Source of the DNA: Myxococcaceae bacterium
Lineage (GTDB): Bacteria; Myxococcota; Myxococcia; Myxococcales; Myxococcaceae
Length of the DNA stretch: 53,567 nt
Assembly (NCBI GenBank): GCA_016793725.1
Contig: JAEUJP010000136.1
Location: 1-53,567 of the forward strand
Direction: 5' to 3'
Both the position numbers and the translations under genes were made by a program. The first letter of the stretch is position 1. Each line of letters begins with the position of its first letter. The notes beneath the pieces were generated by a model, which saw nothing but the letters and a program-made list of their open reading frames with translations, ran no database searches and had not been told where the DNA came from. Below are positions 17,214-25,176 of this stretch, piece after piece.

Positions 17214-17290
17214 GCGAGAGCAACTCTCGCCCACCCCGCCGATTCCCGCCACGGGCAGCGGCGGGTGCGCTCTCAGCCAGGCCCTGAACT

Positions 17291-17683
17291 TCAGCCCTTC
17301 GCCGCGCGCTGCGCCTCGGCCCACACCAGCGCCTCGTCGAGCTCTCGGCGCACCGCGTACGGCATCGGCAGCGGCGCGAGCAGCAGCGCCGTCATGGTGA
17401 CGAAGCGCAAGAGCGGCGAGGTGATGACGAACACCGAGCCCCGGCAGGTGCGGTGGAGCTGCTCGCGGTGCGCCTCGGCCCACTGCGTGTTGCGCGCGCG
17501 GGCGTACGCCGTCACGGTGCCCATGGCGCGCAGGTCGATGACGACCACGTACGGCTCGCCGCGCTCGAGCAGCTGCGTGCCGGCCGCGACGTAGGCGTCG
17601 ACCTGCACATCGTCGAGCACACCTTCGACCGTGATGACCGCGATCGGCCAGCGGGAGTCGTCGACGCGGAAGCTGCCGCTCAT
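17291..17683 (-). CDS. STAS-like (SpoIIAA-type) domain protein
   Basis: This 130-aa cytoplasmic protein has strand-helix alternation fitting a STAS-like fold: VITVEGVLDDVQVDAYV, then VVVIDLRAMG, a long helix, then GSVFVITSPLLRFV. The central VVVIDL strand followed by a small loop is where STAS anti-anti-sigma proteins carry their regulated serine; here the loop reads RAMGTVTA, with no clear Ser. The ATG overlaps the stop of the upstream histidine kinase (ATGA), so the two are translationally coupled and probably function together. It could be a non-canonical output partner of the kinase. Confidence 0.6.
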   Translation of the reverse strand: MSGSFRVDDSRWPIAVITVEGVLDDVQVDAYVAAGTQLLERGEPYVVVIDLRAMGTVTAYARARNTQWAEAHREQLHRTCRGSVFVITSPLLRFVTMTALLLAPLPMPYAVRRELDEALVWAEAQRAAKG

Positions 17684-19095
17684 GCCGGCGGGCTCCGCAG
17701 TGGCAGCTTGATGACGCAGGTCGTGCCCTTCTGGCCTTCGGTGTCGCTGACGAACGCGAGCTGACCGTGGTGGGCGTCGATCGCGCGTCGCACGATGGTG
17801 AGCCCGAGGCCGCTGCCGGTGGAGCGCGTCGTGACGAACGGCTCGAACAGCCGCTCTTTCACCTCGGGCGGTATGCCCGAGCCGGTGTCGCGAATGCACA
17901 CCCGCGCCCAGCTGCCCTCGCCGTCACCCTCACGCTCGAGCGACACGTGCAGCTCGCCCGCCGCGCCGATCGCCTGCAGCGCGTTGCGAAACAGGTTCGT
18001 GAGCGCGAGGTTCAACAGCCGGCTGTCGACGGCGAGCGGCTCGAGCGTCTCGTCCATCTTCTTGAACACCCGCACCTGCGCCCCCGCCGCGTTCGCGCGC
18101 AGCGACTGCGCGAGCGCCTCGTCGATGAGGCGCCACAGCTGCCGCGTCTCGAGGTTCGCGCTCATCGGCCGCGCGAAGTCGAGGAGGTTCACCACCATCT
18201 CGTCGAGGCGGTGAATCTCGTCTTCGATGATGCGGCACAACGAGCGCCCTTCGTTCGACAGCTCGACGTGCCGCCGCACCAGCGCGAGCGCGTTCGAGAT
18301 GGAGCCGAGCGGGTTTCGCACCTCGTGCGCCACCACCGCCGCCATCACGCCGAGCTCGGCGAGCCGCTGCCTTCGCAAGAGCGACTCCTGGGCCTGCTTC
18401 ATCTCGGTGCTGTCGATGTCGAGGCCCAGCACGCCGGTGACGCGCCGCCCGTCGCTGACCGGGGCGACCACGCGGGTGAACGTGCGCCGCACGCCGTCGA
18501 CCTCGTACTCGAGCTCGTCGCGCGACGGCTCGCCCGCGAGCGCCCGGTCGAACACGCGGGCGAAGTGCGCGCGAGAGGCCTCGGGTCGCAGGGCCTCGGC
18601 GCAGCGCAGCCCGAGCAGGTTGCCGGTGGTGCGCGTCGAGGCGGGGCTCTGCAGCACGCAGCGGCCGCCGGTGTCGCAGATGTAGAAGTCGAACGGCAGC
18701 GCGTCGGCCAGGGTCGCGAGCCACGACTCGACCTCGCGCCACTGTCGCTCGTCGTGGTGCGCCGCGGTGACGTCGACCATCACCGCGATGAGCGTCTGGC
18801 CCAACCGACGCAGCGTCGTGCGGTAGCGGCGCTCGGCCCCGCCAGACACCGACAGCGGGTGCTCGAGCGCATGTGGGCGGCCGTCGCGCCCGGCCGCTTC
18901 GAGCGTGGCGCGCAGGTGCTCGCGGTGACCTGCGGGCACGGCCGAGACGAGGTCTCCCGGCGCAGTGACGGCGGCGGCCTTCAGCAGCGCCTCACCGGCG
19001 GCCCCGAGCGCGGTGGCGCGGCCGGTGGCCGGGTCGAGCTGCACGATGGCCGCTCCGGCCAGCTCGAAGAGCTCCACCAGCTCGTGGACCTGCAC
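17680..19095 (-). CDS. PAS-domain sensor histidine kinase, cytoplasmic
   Basis: This 471-aa protein begins with a PAS-like domain (about 5-110) and has a second PAS domain (about 125-235). A HisKA dimerisation domain follows with phospho-acceptor H257 (AHEVRNPLGS), then a HATPase domain with an N-box (LTNLFRNALQAIG), G1 (DTGSGI) and G2 (TGSGLGL). No membrane helix is present, so the signal is intracellular or the protein is recruited. Translation starts at GTG 19095, 35 bases after the cyclase-oxygenase gene on the same strand. No response regulator lies nearby; the coupled STAS-like gene is the only adjacent partner. An operon with the cyclase fusion is possible. Confidence 0.9.
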   Translation of the reverse strand: MQVHELVELFELAGAAIVQLDPATGRATALGAAGEALLKAAAVTAPGDLVSAVPAGHREHLRATLEAAGRDGRPHALEHPLSVSGGAERRYRTTLRRLGQTLIAVMVDVTAAHHDERQWREVESWLATLADALPFDFYICDTGGRCVLQSPASTRTTGNLLGLRCAEALRPEASRAHFARVFDRALAGEPSRDELEYEVDGVRRTFTRVVAPVSDGRRVTGVLGLDIDSTEMKQAQESLLRRQRLAELGVMAAVVAHEVRNPLGSISNALALVRRHVELSNEGRSLCRIIEDEIHRLDEMVVNLLDFARPMSANLETRQLWRLIDEALAQSLRANAAGAQVRVFKKMDETLEPLAVDSRLLNLALTNLFRNALQAIGAAGELHVSLEREGDGEGSWARVCIRDTGSGIPPEVKERLFEPFVTTRSTGSGLGLTIVRRAIDAHHGQLAFVSDTEGQKGTTCVIKLPLRSPPA

Positions 19096-19130
19096 GTCGT
19101 TCGGCAGGAGGTCGTTCAGTCACCACCGTT

Positions 19131-22100
19131 CTACGCCTTCGGCAGCGCGACAGGCATTCGGAAACGTGCGCGCTTGCCCTCGCGCTCGAACAGCACGACG
19201 GCCTGCATCAGCCGCTGGGAGCAGCCCGCCAGCACGGCCGACCGCGCCAGCTCGTCGTCGAGGTCGAAGAGCGCGTCGAGCGCGCTGCCGGCGTTGAGCA
19301 CCACCGTCGTCCAGTCGGCTTTGGGCAGGCCGAGCAGGTCGGCGGCGTGGTCGCCGGCGAGCCGGCGAATGAGCGCGACGGGGAGCCCGTCGACGAGCGG
19401 GCCCGGCAGCGCCTCTTGCATCAGCTCGACGAGCGCGCGGCCGAGCACCACGCCGTCGTCGGAGCGCGCCCACTGCCGCGCGCGAATCAGCTCCATCAGC
19501 TGCACGCCGTCGGCGACGTCGCGCGGCACGAGCTCGGGCCGCACGCCGAGCAGGTGACCCGTCACCTGCCACAGGTGCAGCCAGGCCTCGGCCTCGGCGT
19601 CGGTGAGCTGAACGCCGAGCTTCGGCAGCGCGTCGAGAATGACGACCGAGAAGGTCATCAGCGTGCCGGCGAGGTCCTCCTGGTTGACGGGCACGCCGAG
19701 TGCCGCGGCGTCCCACCCCTGCGGGTGCTGCGCGATGAGGTGGCGAATGGCGGCGTGCATCAGCCGCACCTTCAGCGTCGAGGCGACGGCGCGGCCGCCG
19801 GCCTCGAAGGCGCCGACGTCGCACACGTCGAAGAGAAACTGCGCGGTCTCGAACACGCGCTGCCGCACGTGGCTCGACATGCGCTGCGACTGCATCAGCA
19901 CGCGCGCGCCCTTCGCCGCGCAGTACGCCTGCGGCAGCGACGACGCGAACAGACCCGCCGCGACGAGCCAGCCGTGCCGCGCGAAGAGCTCTTGCGCGAG
20001 CTTCAGCCGCACGGGGTCGACCCACGACGGCAGGGCGCGGTGCGCGGCGAAGTACTGCTCGACGACGTCGGGCAGCTCGGGCGGCAGCGGCCCGTCGGCG
20101 GTGAAGAGGCGGCCGAGCAGGCGGTTCACGGCCCCGGCCTCGCCGCTCGAGAACACCGCCCGCACGACCTGGTCGGCCTCGGGGTCGCCGACCGCGCGCA
20201 TCGCCTCGAGCTGGGGCGCCGAGAAGCGCGGCGGCAACGTGGCCGCGGCCTGCGCGCGCCGCAGCCACGTGCCGAGCGCCGCCGGCGGGTAGAAGCGCGT
20301 CGCCTCTGCGTAGAGAAAGAAGGTGTCGGGGGCGATGTTGACGTGCAGGTAGTCGTGGTTCGGCCAGCCGCCGTCGGGGTGCTGGGTGCGCACCAGATAC
20401 TCGACGGCGCGGTCGATCGCGCTCGAGCGCTCGCCGAGGTCGAGCAGGCCCTTGAGCACCAGCGCGGTGAGCGGCGGCATGCTCGGGCCCACGCCCGCCT
20501 GGCCCTCATCGCGGTACGAGGCAGGCGTCTCGCCCCACCCGCCGTCGGGGTTCTGCTTCGACAGCACCCAGCTCACCGCGCGCCGCACCCAGTGCGCGTC
20601 GCGGTCGGCGCCGACCGACTTGAGGCCCATCAGCACGAACGCCGTGCACGAGAGGTAGTTGAGCACCCAGCGGCCCCAGAACGCGCCGCTCTGGCACTGC
20701 TGCCGCTGCAGGAACTCGAGGGCGCGCGCGACCGGCTCGGAGCGCACCGAGAAGCCGGTGGCGCCCAGGCCGTGCAGCACGCGCGCGGTGACGTCTTCGG
20801 TCGACGGGTCGCCGAGCGGCGGCGGTGGGTCGATGAAGAGGCGCGCCATCGCGAGCGGGTCGTCGAGCTTCACGCGCACCGTCTCGCTCATCGCAGGCCC
20901 CGGCCGCTTCGAAGGCAGGCCCCAGATGAAGGCCGCCCAGCCGCCGTCGGGGTTCTGCATGTCGAGCAGCCAGTCGTGGGCGCGCCGCACGGTGCGCTCG
21001 AGCCGCGCCTCGAGCTCGCCGGCGAGGGCGCCGGGGCCGCTCCAGCGCTGGGCGGCGCCGATGGCCGACAGCACGACCCCGGTGTCGTCGGTGTCGACCA
21101 TGGTGGGGTTGGTGCGCTGAAAGGCCCAGCCGCCGGTGAGCACGGCGTTCGGCTTGCGGTTGTCGAACGCGGGCATCGGCGTCAGCGACTGCGCCGAGGC
21201 GAGCCAGTCGAGCGCGCGGGCGACGGCGGGGTCGGCGGGCGGCACGCCGGCGTCGAGCAGCGCGCGCACGTCGAACGCGGTGGCCCACACCTCGGAGCCG
21301 AAGCCGTTGAAGTGCAGCCCCGAGGGGCCGCGCACGGCCTGGGCCTCGAACCACTGGAGGCCGCGCTGCACGCGCCGGTCGTTCGGGCCGCACACCTCGG
21401 CGAGCGTGAGCAGCGCGAGCGTGCTGATGACGACGCTGTCGTTCCAGCTCCCGTCGGCGTTCTGAAAGGTGGTGAGCAGCTCGAGGCCGGCGGCCTGGGC
21501 GAGGCGGTCGCCGGCCGACAGCGGCTCGCTGCGCAGCGTGCGCGACAGCGTGGCGAGCTCGAACGCGGTGAGCAGCACCGCCGAGTTGAGCCGGGTGCGC
21601 ACCACCTTCACGACCGGCGGCACGCCGAGAAACGCGATGTTGGGGCGCGGCAGACGCTGCGGGTCGAGCAGGCCGGCCATCGCGAGGAAGAGCGCCGAGA
21701 GGTCGCCGAGCTCGATGCCTTCGACGACGCCCTGAAGGCCGCCGTGGCGATCGACCCATGCGCGCGCGCGCGCGATGGCCTCGGCGCTCTCGCCTGGCGC
21801 GGTGAGGTGCAGCGCGGCCCAGGCCGACGCGGTCGCGCCGAGGTGGCCGACGCGGGCCGAGGGGTAGAGCGGGTACGAGCCGTCGGGGCGCTGCTGGGCG
21901 CGCAGCCACCGCGCGGCCGAAGCGGCGTCTTCGGGCGAGAGGCGCTTCAGGCGCGCGAGCGCGACGACGGCCTGCGCGGTGGTCGAGGGCCCCATGTCAC
22001 AGGGGCCCTCCCACGAGCCGTCGGCGCGCTGGGTGCTGCGCAGCACCCGGGCTGCCCGTTCGACTGCGCGCCGCGCCGCGCGCACCGCCAGGTGCTCCAC
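19131..22100 (-). CDS. Squalene-hopene-type cyclase fused to an MpaB/Lcp-type oxygenase
   Basis: This is a 989-aa two-domain protein. Residues about 1-615 are a class II terpene cyclase of the squalene-hopene cyclase (SHC) family. They contain at least six QW-type motifs (QRADGSW, FQNADGSW, MQNPDGGW, KQNPDGGW, TQHPDGGW and others) and the catalytic D-x-D-D at 336-339 (DTDD). Residues about 640-930 match the oxygenase MpaB/DUF2236 family, which includes latex-clearing rubber oxygenase Lcp: G-VPVNQEDLAGTLMTFS plus R779-x2-H782-x3-R786-H787, the spacing of Lcp's heme-ligand motif. T752 fits Lcp Thr168, while the neighbouring Lys is Glu here. SHCs are normally about 630 aa and end where the oxygenase begins. 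It starts at GTG 22100. It probably binds an isoprenoid, cyclises it, and cleaves or oxidises it with O2; the substrate is unknown. Confidence 0.88.
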   Translation of the reverse strand: MEHLAVRAARRAVERAARVLRSTQRADGSWEGPCDMGPSTTAQAVVALARLKRLSPEDAASAARWLRAQQRPDGSYPLYPSARVGHLGATASAWAALHLTAPGESAEAIARARAWVDRHGGLQGVVEGIELGDLSALFLAMAGLLDPQRLPRPNIAFLGVPPVVKVVRTRLNSAVLLTAFELATLSRTLRSEPLSAGDRLAQAAGLELLTTFQNADGSWNDSVVISTLALLTLAEVCGPNDRRVQRGLQWFEAQAVRGPSGLHFNGFGSEVWATAFDVRALLDAGVPPADPAVARALDWLASAQSLTPMPAFDNRKPNAVLTGGWAFQRTNPTMVDTDDTGVVLSAIGAAQRWSGPGALAGELEARLERTVRRAHDWLLDMQNPDGGWAAFIWGLPSKRPGPAMSETVRVKLDDPLAMARLFIDPPPPLGDPSTEDVTARVLHGLGATGFSVRSEPVARALEFLQRQQCQSGAFWGRWVLNYLSCTAFVLMGLKSVGADRDAHWVRRAVSWVLSKQNPDGGWGETPASYRDEGQAGVGPSMPPLTALVLKGLLDLGERSSAIDRAVEYLVRTQHPDGGWPNHDYLHVNIAPDTFFLYAEATRFYPPAALGTWLRRAQAAATLPPRFSAPQLEAMRAVGDPEADQVVRAVFSSGEAGAVNRLLGRLFTADGPLPPELPDVVEQYFAAHRALPSWVDPVRLKLAQELFARHGWLVAAGLFASSLPQAYCAAKGARVLMQSQRMSSHVRQRVFETAQFLFDVCDVGAFEAGGRAVASTLKVRLMHAAIRHLIAQHPQGWDAAALGVPVNQEDLAGTLMTFSVVILDALPKLGVQLTDAEAEAWLHLWQVTGHLLGVRPELVPRDVADGVQLMELIRARQWARSDDGVVLGRALVELMQEALPGPLVDGLPVALIRRLAGDHAADLLGLPKADWTTVVLNAGSALDALFDLDDELARSAVLAGCSQRLMQAVVLFEREGKRARFRMPVALPKA

Positions 22101-22212
22101 GCTCGAAACTCCCCTTCTTGAATGACCGCACGAAGACGGTACCTGCGCGGGGAGTGAGAAATCACGGCCGGCTGTCGGCCCGTGTCAGCGCGGGTGGGGC
22201 GCCGTCAGGGCG

Positions 22213-24156
22213 TCAGCGCCCGTTGCGCATGTGCTGCGGCGTGGTCGAGCCCCAGGTGCTCGAGCCGAAGCCCGCGCCCGAGCTGACCTCCATGGCGACG
22301 AAGCCCGCCCAGCCCCACAGCGCGTCGGGGCTCAGCGTCGCGAGGTCGGCCTTGCCGTCGCCGCCGAAGTTGCCGGCGAAGATGCGGTAGTCGGCGCCAC
22401 CGCCGCCGCCGCGCATGTGCTGCGGCAGACCGCACGACCACGTCGACGAGCCGAAGCCGGCGCCGCTCGAGAGCTCCATGGCGGCGAAGCCCTCCCAGCC
22501 CCACGGCGCGTTCGGGCTGACGGTGGCGAGGTCGCTCTTGCCGTCGCCGTTGAAGTCGCCGGTGAGCACCTGGTACCGAAACCCCGGCGCCACGTTGCGC
22601 ATGTGCACGGGCGTCGATGCGGGCCACCACTGAAACCCAAAGCCGTTGCCGCTCGACAGCTCGACGCCGATGTTGCCGGCCCACGCGCCGGCGGCGTTCG
22701 GGCTGACGAAGGTCAGGTCGGCCTTGCCGTCGCCGTTCACGTCGTTCGCGAAGATGCGGTAGTCGGAGCCGCTGCCGCCGTTGCGCAGGTGCTGCGGGCT
22801 CGCGGCGCTCCACGGCGCCGACGAGAAGCCGCTGCCGGTCGAGAGCTCGACCGCGATGAAGCCGGCCCAGCCCCACAGCGCGTTCGGGCTGACGCTCGCG
22901 AGGTCGGTCTTGCCGTCGCCGTTGAAGTCGGCGGCGAACACCCGATAGTCGGAGCTCACCCCGCCGCCGCGCATGTGCTGCGGCAGGCCCGCATTCCACG
23001 TCACCGAGGTGAAGCCGGTGCCGGTCGAGAGCTCGATGGCGACGAAGCCCTCCCAGCCCCACGGCGCGTTCGGGCTGACGGTGGCGAGGTCGGTCTTGCC
23101 GTCGCCGTTGAAGTCGCCGGTGAGCACCTGGTAGCGAAAGCCGGGCGCGACGTTGCGCATGTGTACCGGCGTCGACGCGGGCCACCACTGAAAGTCGAAG
23201 CCGCTGCCGTTCGAGAGCTCGACGCCGACGTTGCCGGCCCAGGCGCCGAGGGCGTTCGGGCTCAACGTGACGAGGTCGAGCCTGCCGTCGCCGTTGAAGT
23301 CGCCGCCGAGCACGCGGTAGTCGGAGCTGCTGCCGCCGTTGCGCATGTGCGCGTGCGTCGCGGCGGCCCACGTGGTCGACGTGAAGCCCGAGCCGGTCGA
23401 GAGGTCGACCGCCATCCACCCGCTCCACCCCCACTTCGCGTTCTTGCTGGCGGTGACGAGGTCTTGCAGGCCGTCGCCGTTCAGGTCGCCCTGCAGCACC
23501 TGGTACTCGACGGCGGCCTGCGCCAGAGGAGGTGGGCTCGCCGTGCCGCACACGTTCGACTCGACCGCGCGCAGGTACGGGTGGGGGTTGACCATCTGCG
23601 ACGGGGTCCAGCTCCCGACGCGGCCGAGGCTGTAGTGCAGGTGCACGACGCCGTTCGAGGTGGCGCCGCTGCTGCCGACGTAGCCGATGGTCTGCCCGGC
23701 CGAGACGCGCGCGCCGACGCCGGTGCCCGGGGCGAGCCGGTCGAGGTGGTAGAAGTAGTGGTACCAGCCGCAGCTGTCGCGCAGCACGATGCGCCAGCCG
23801 GGGCCCGAGCCGTTGTAGCCCGACGTGGTGATGGTGCCGTCGGCGGTGGCGGCGACCGGCGTGCCGCGCGCGGCCCAGATGTCGTTGCCGACGTGCTGGT
23901 TGCTGCCGGGCGCAATCCAGTCGCTGTTCGAGCGGTCGGCGTTGCACGTCCACAGCGCTGAGTTGCCGGCCTGCGAGTCGTAGCCGTGGTTGTGCCGGCC
24001 GCGCACCGGGTAGACGTTCACCACGGGGCTGCAGGTGACGGGCTGCGCGGCCCAGTCGAGCTCCTCGTCTTCGTAGAGCTCGACGGGGGCGTCACCTTCG
24101 CCACACGCCGTGAGTGACGCGAGCGCGACGAGGGCAGCGAGACGGAGGTGGGGCAT
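22213..24156 (-). CDS. M23-family peptidase lipoprotein with seven FG-GAP/VCBS repeats
   Basis: This 647-aa lipoprotein (lipobox LTAC, Cys18) follows a good GAGGAGAC ribosome site. Residues about 85-195 form an M23 (lysostaphin-type) endopeptidase domain: HVGNDIW gives the His and Asp zinc ligands, and VVHLHY supplies the H-x-H ligand. M23 enzymes cut peptidoglycan cross-bridges or elastin-like peptides. Residues about 215-647 are seven repeats of about 62 aa, each with a calcium-binding-type D-x-N-G-D-G-x-x-D-L core, the pattern of FG-GAP/VCBS beta-propellers. The combination suggests a secreted lytic enzyme with a propeller for surface binding, plausible for predation or wall remodelling. 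Confidence 0.9.
   Translation of the reverse strand: MPHLRLAALVALASLTACGEGDAPVELYEDEELDWAAQPVTCSPVVNVYPVRGRHNHGYDSQAGNSALWTCNADRSNSDWIAPGSNQHVGNDIWAARGTPVAATADGTITTSGYNGSGPGWRIVLRDSCGWYHYFYHLDRLAPGTGVGARVSAGQTIGYVGSSGATSNGVVHLHYSLGRVGSWTPSQMVNPHPYLRAVESNVCGTASPPPLAQAAVEYQVLQGDLNGDGLQDLVTASKNAKWGWSGWMAVDLSTGSGFTSTTWAAATHAHMRNGGSSSDYRVLGGDFNGDGRLDLVTLSPNALGAWAGNVGVELSNGSGFDFQWWPASTPVHMRNVAPGFRYQVLTGDFNGDGKTDLATVSPNAPWGWEGFVAIELSTGTGFTSVTWNAGLPQHMRGGGVSSDYRVFAADFNGDGKTDLASVSPNALWGWAGFIAVELSTGSGFSSAPWSAASPQHLRNGGSGSDYRIFANDVNGDGKADLTFVSPNAAGAWAGNIGVELSSGNGFGFQWWPASTPVHMRNVAPGFRYQVLTGDFNGDGKSDLATVSPNAPWGWEGFAAMELSSGAGFGSSTWSCGLPQHMRGGGGGADYRIFAGNFGGDGKADLATLSPDALWGWAGFVAMEVSSGAGFGSSTWGSTTPQHMRNGR
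22471..23240 (-). repeat. 558-bp higher-order repeat within the M23 gene
   Basis: The segment starting at 22471 and the one starting at 23029 are nearly identical for about 210 bases. They are 558 bases apart, which is three 186-base FG-GAP units. So beyond the seven single repeats there is a recent three-unit duplication, and recombination between the copies would keep the frame. Confidence 0.75.
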
Positions 24157-24233
24157 GAGGGTCTCCTCTTCGTGAAGCGGGCGGAAAACCCGCCCTGCAC
24201 CCACAGGAGGCCCGGCGTGACGCGCCGTCCCAA

Positions 24234-24980
24234 CTATTTCGTCGACGGCTTCACCAGCTCGACGTGCACGTTGTTGAAGTCGGGGTCGTCGAGCGAGCCG
24301 CCGTGCTTCGCGACGTAGCCGGTCATCGTGCGCAGGTTCAGCTCGACGCCCTCACGAATGAACCCGCCGAGCTGCTGAAAGTAGATGAAGCGGTTGAGCG
24401 CCTCTTCGGCGTCTTTCTGCATCGCCTCGGTCACGCCGCGCACGCTGAGGTCGGGCCGGCCGAACTTGCGCAGGCCGCGCGTGTGGTACCAGGCGGTGGC
24501 CTCGCCGGGCTCTTTCGACACGAGAATGTCGACGTGCTGGGTCACCTCGGGCTTGCCGCTCGCGAAGAACGTCGAGGTGAAGTCGGCGGCCGAGAGCCAG
24601 TTGAACGTCTGCGGGTCGAGCACCGCGACGCCGCCGTTGTCGAGCAGCCACTGCACGGTGCCGACGGTGTCGCGCAGGTACCCCAGGTCGGGCGGGTCGG
24701 CGACGGTGCCCATCAGCACGATGCACTCGGAGCTCGCCTTCGCGGCGGCGACGACCGCGGGGTCTTTTGCGAACGGCGCGACGTCGAACCAGCCCGTCGA
24801 CTGCTCGATGGGCCGCCGCGTCGGCACCACGTCTTGGCGCACGGCATTCACGCGGTACTTCGAGAGGCTGAAGGGGGCTTCGGTGTTCAGCGTGCCGAAC
24901 ACCACGTAGACGAGCAGCGCGTCGCCGTGGCCCGCCTCGTAGTACGGCCGGCCCCACGCGTTCGTGTCGGTCGCGGTCAC
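24234..24980 (-). CDS. DUF4261-like hypothetical protein
   Basis: This 248-aa protein (GTG start after GAAGGTG) is soluble, with no signal. The segment LLDNGGVAVLDPQTFNWLSA followed by QHVDILVSKEP and WYHTRGLRKFGRPDLSVRGV resembles, from memory, the DUF4261 family (GLxxFGRPD type), whose function is unknown; the match is tentative. Its first 38 codons have a diverged duplicate at 28399-28512 with 29 of 38 identical residues. It lies directly after a 40-aa ORF, so the two look like an operon that was once duplicated. Confidence 0.6.
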   Translation of the reverse strand: MTATDTNAWGRPYYEAGHGDALLVYVVFGTLNTEAPFSLSKYRVNAVRQDVVPTRRPIEQSTGWFDVAPFAKDPAVVAAAKASSECIVLMGTVADPPDLGYLRDTVGTVQWLLDNGGVAVLDPQTFNWLSAADFTSTFFASGKPEVTQHVDILVSKEPGEATAWYHTRGLRKFGRPDLSVRGVTEAMQKDAEEALNRFIYFQQLGGFIREGVELNLRTMTGYVAKHGGSLDDPDFNNVHVELVKPSTK

Positions 24981-24999
24981 GGCCGCACCTTCTACCAGC

Positions 25000-25122
25000 T
25001 CACGGCACCATGCCGAGCTGCTGCATCACGAACGTGGTCTTCTGCGCCTCGACCTCGGCGAAGCGCGTCTCGTCGACGAGCGGGCCGTGTGCGCCGTCGG
25101 GCGTCGGAGGTTGGAGCTTCAC
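25000..25122 (-). CDS. 40-aa ORF upstream of the DUF4261-like gene
   Basis: A 40-codon GTG-initiated frame (MKLQPPTPDGAHGPLV ...) ends 19 bases before the next start. A stop lies three codons above the GTG and an AGGA is about 14 bases upstream, weak spacing. Support for it being real: its last residues (QLGMVP, stop) are kept as RLGVVP, stop, in the decayed copy at 28533-28553, even though the flanking sequence differs. It could be the remaining tail of a longer gene cut by the adjacent island. Confidence 0.45.
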   Translation of the reverse strand: MKLQPPTPDGAHGPLVDETRFAEVEAQKTTFVMQQLGMVP

Positions 25123-25176
25123 TGGGAGTCAATCCTCAGTCACAGTCACGCTCCTACCTGGGCTTGGGGGTGAGAA

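Noticed and set aside
19347..22121. 924-codon plus-strand frame opposite the cyclase fusion
   Set aside because: It is an antisense shadow of a GC-rich gene (Arg, His, Glu and Val excess) with no domain; the minus strand carries clear cyclase and oxygenase motifs.
22471..23500. Regularly spaced repeats that could suggest a CRISPR array
   Set aside because: The repeats are about 186 bases, lie in frame and encode FG-GAP units; there are no short palindromic repeats or unique spacers, and no cas genes.
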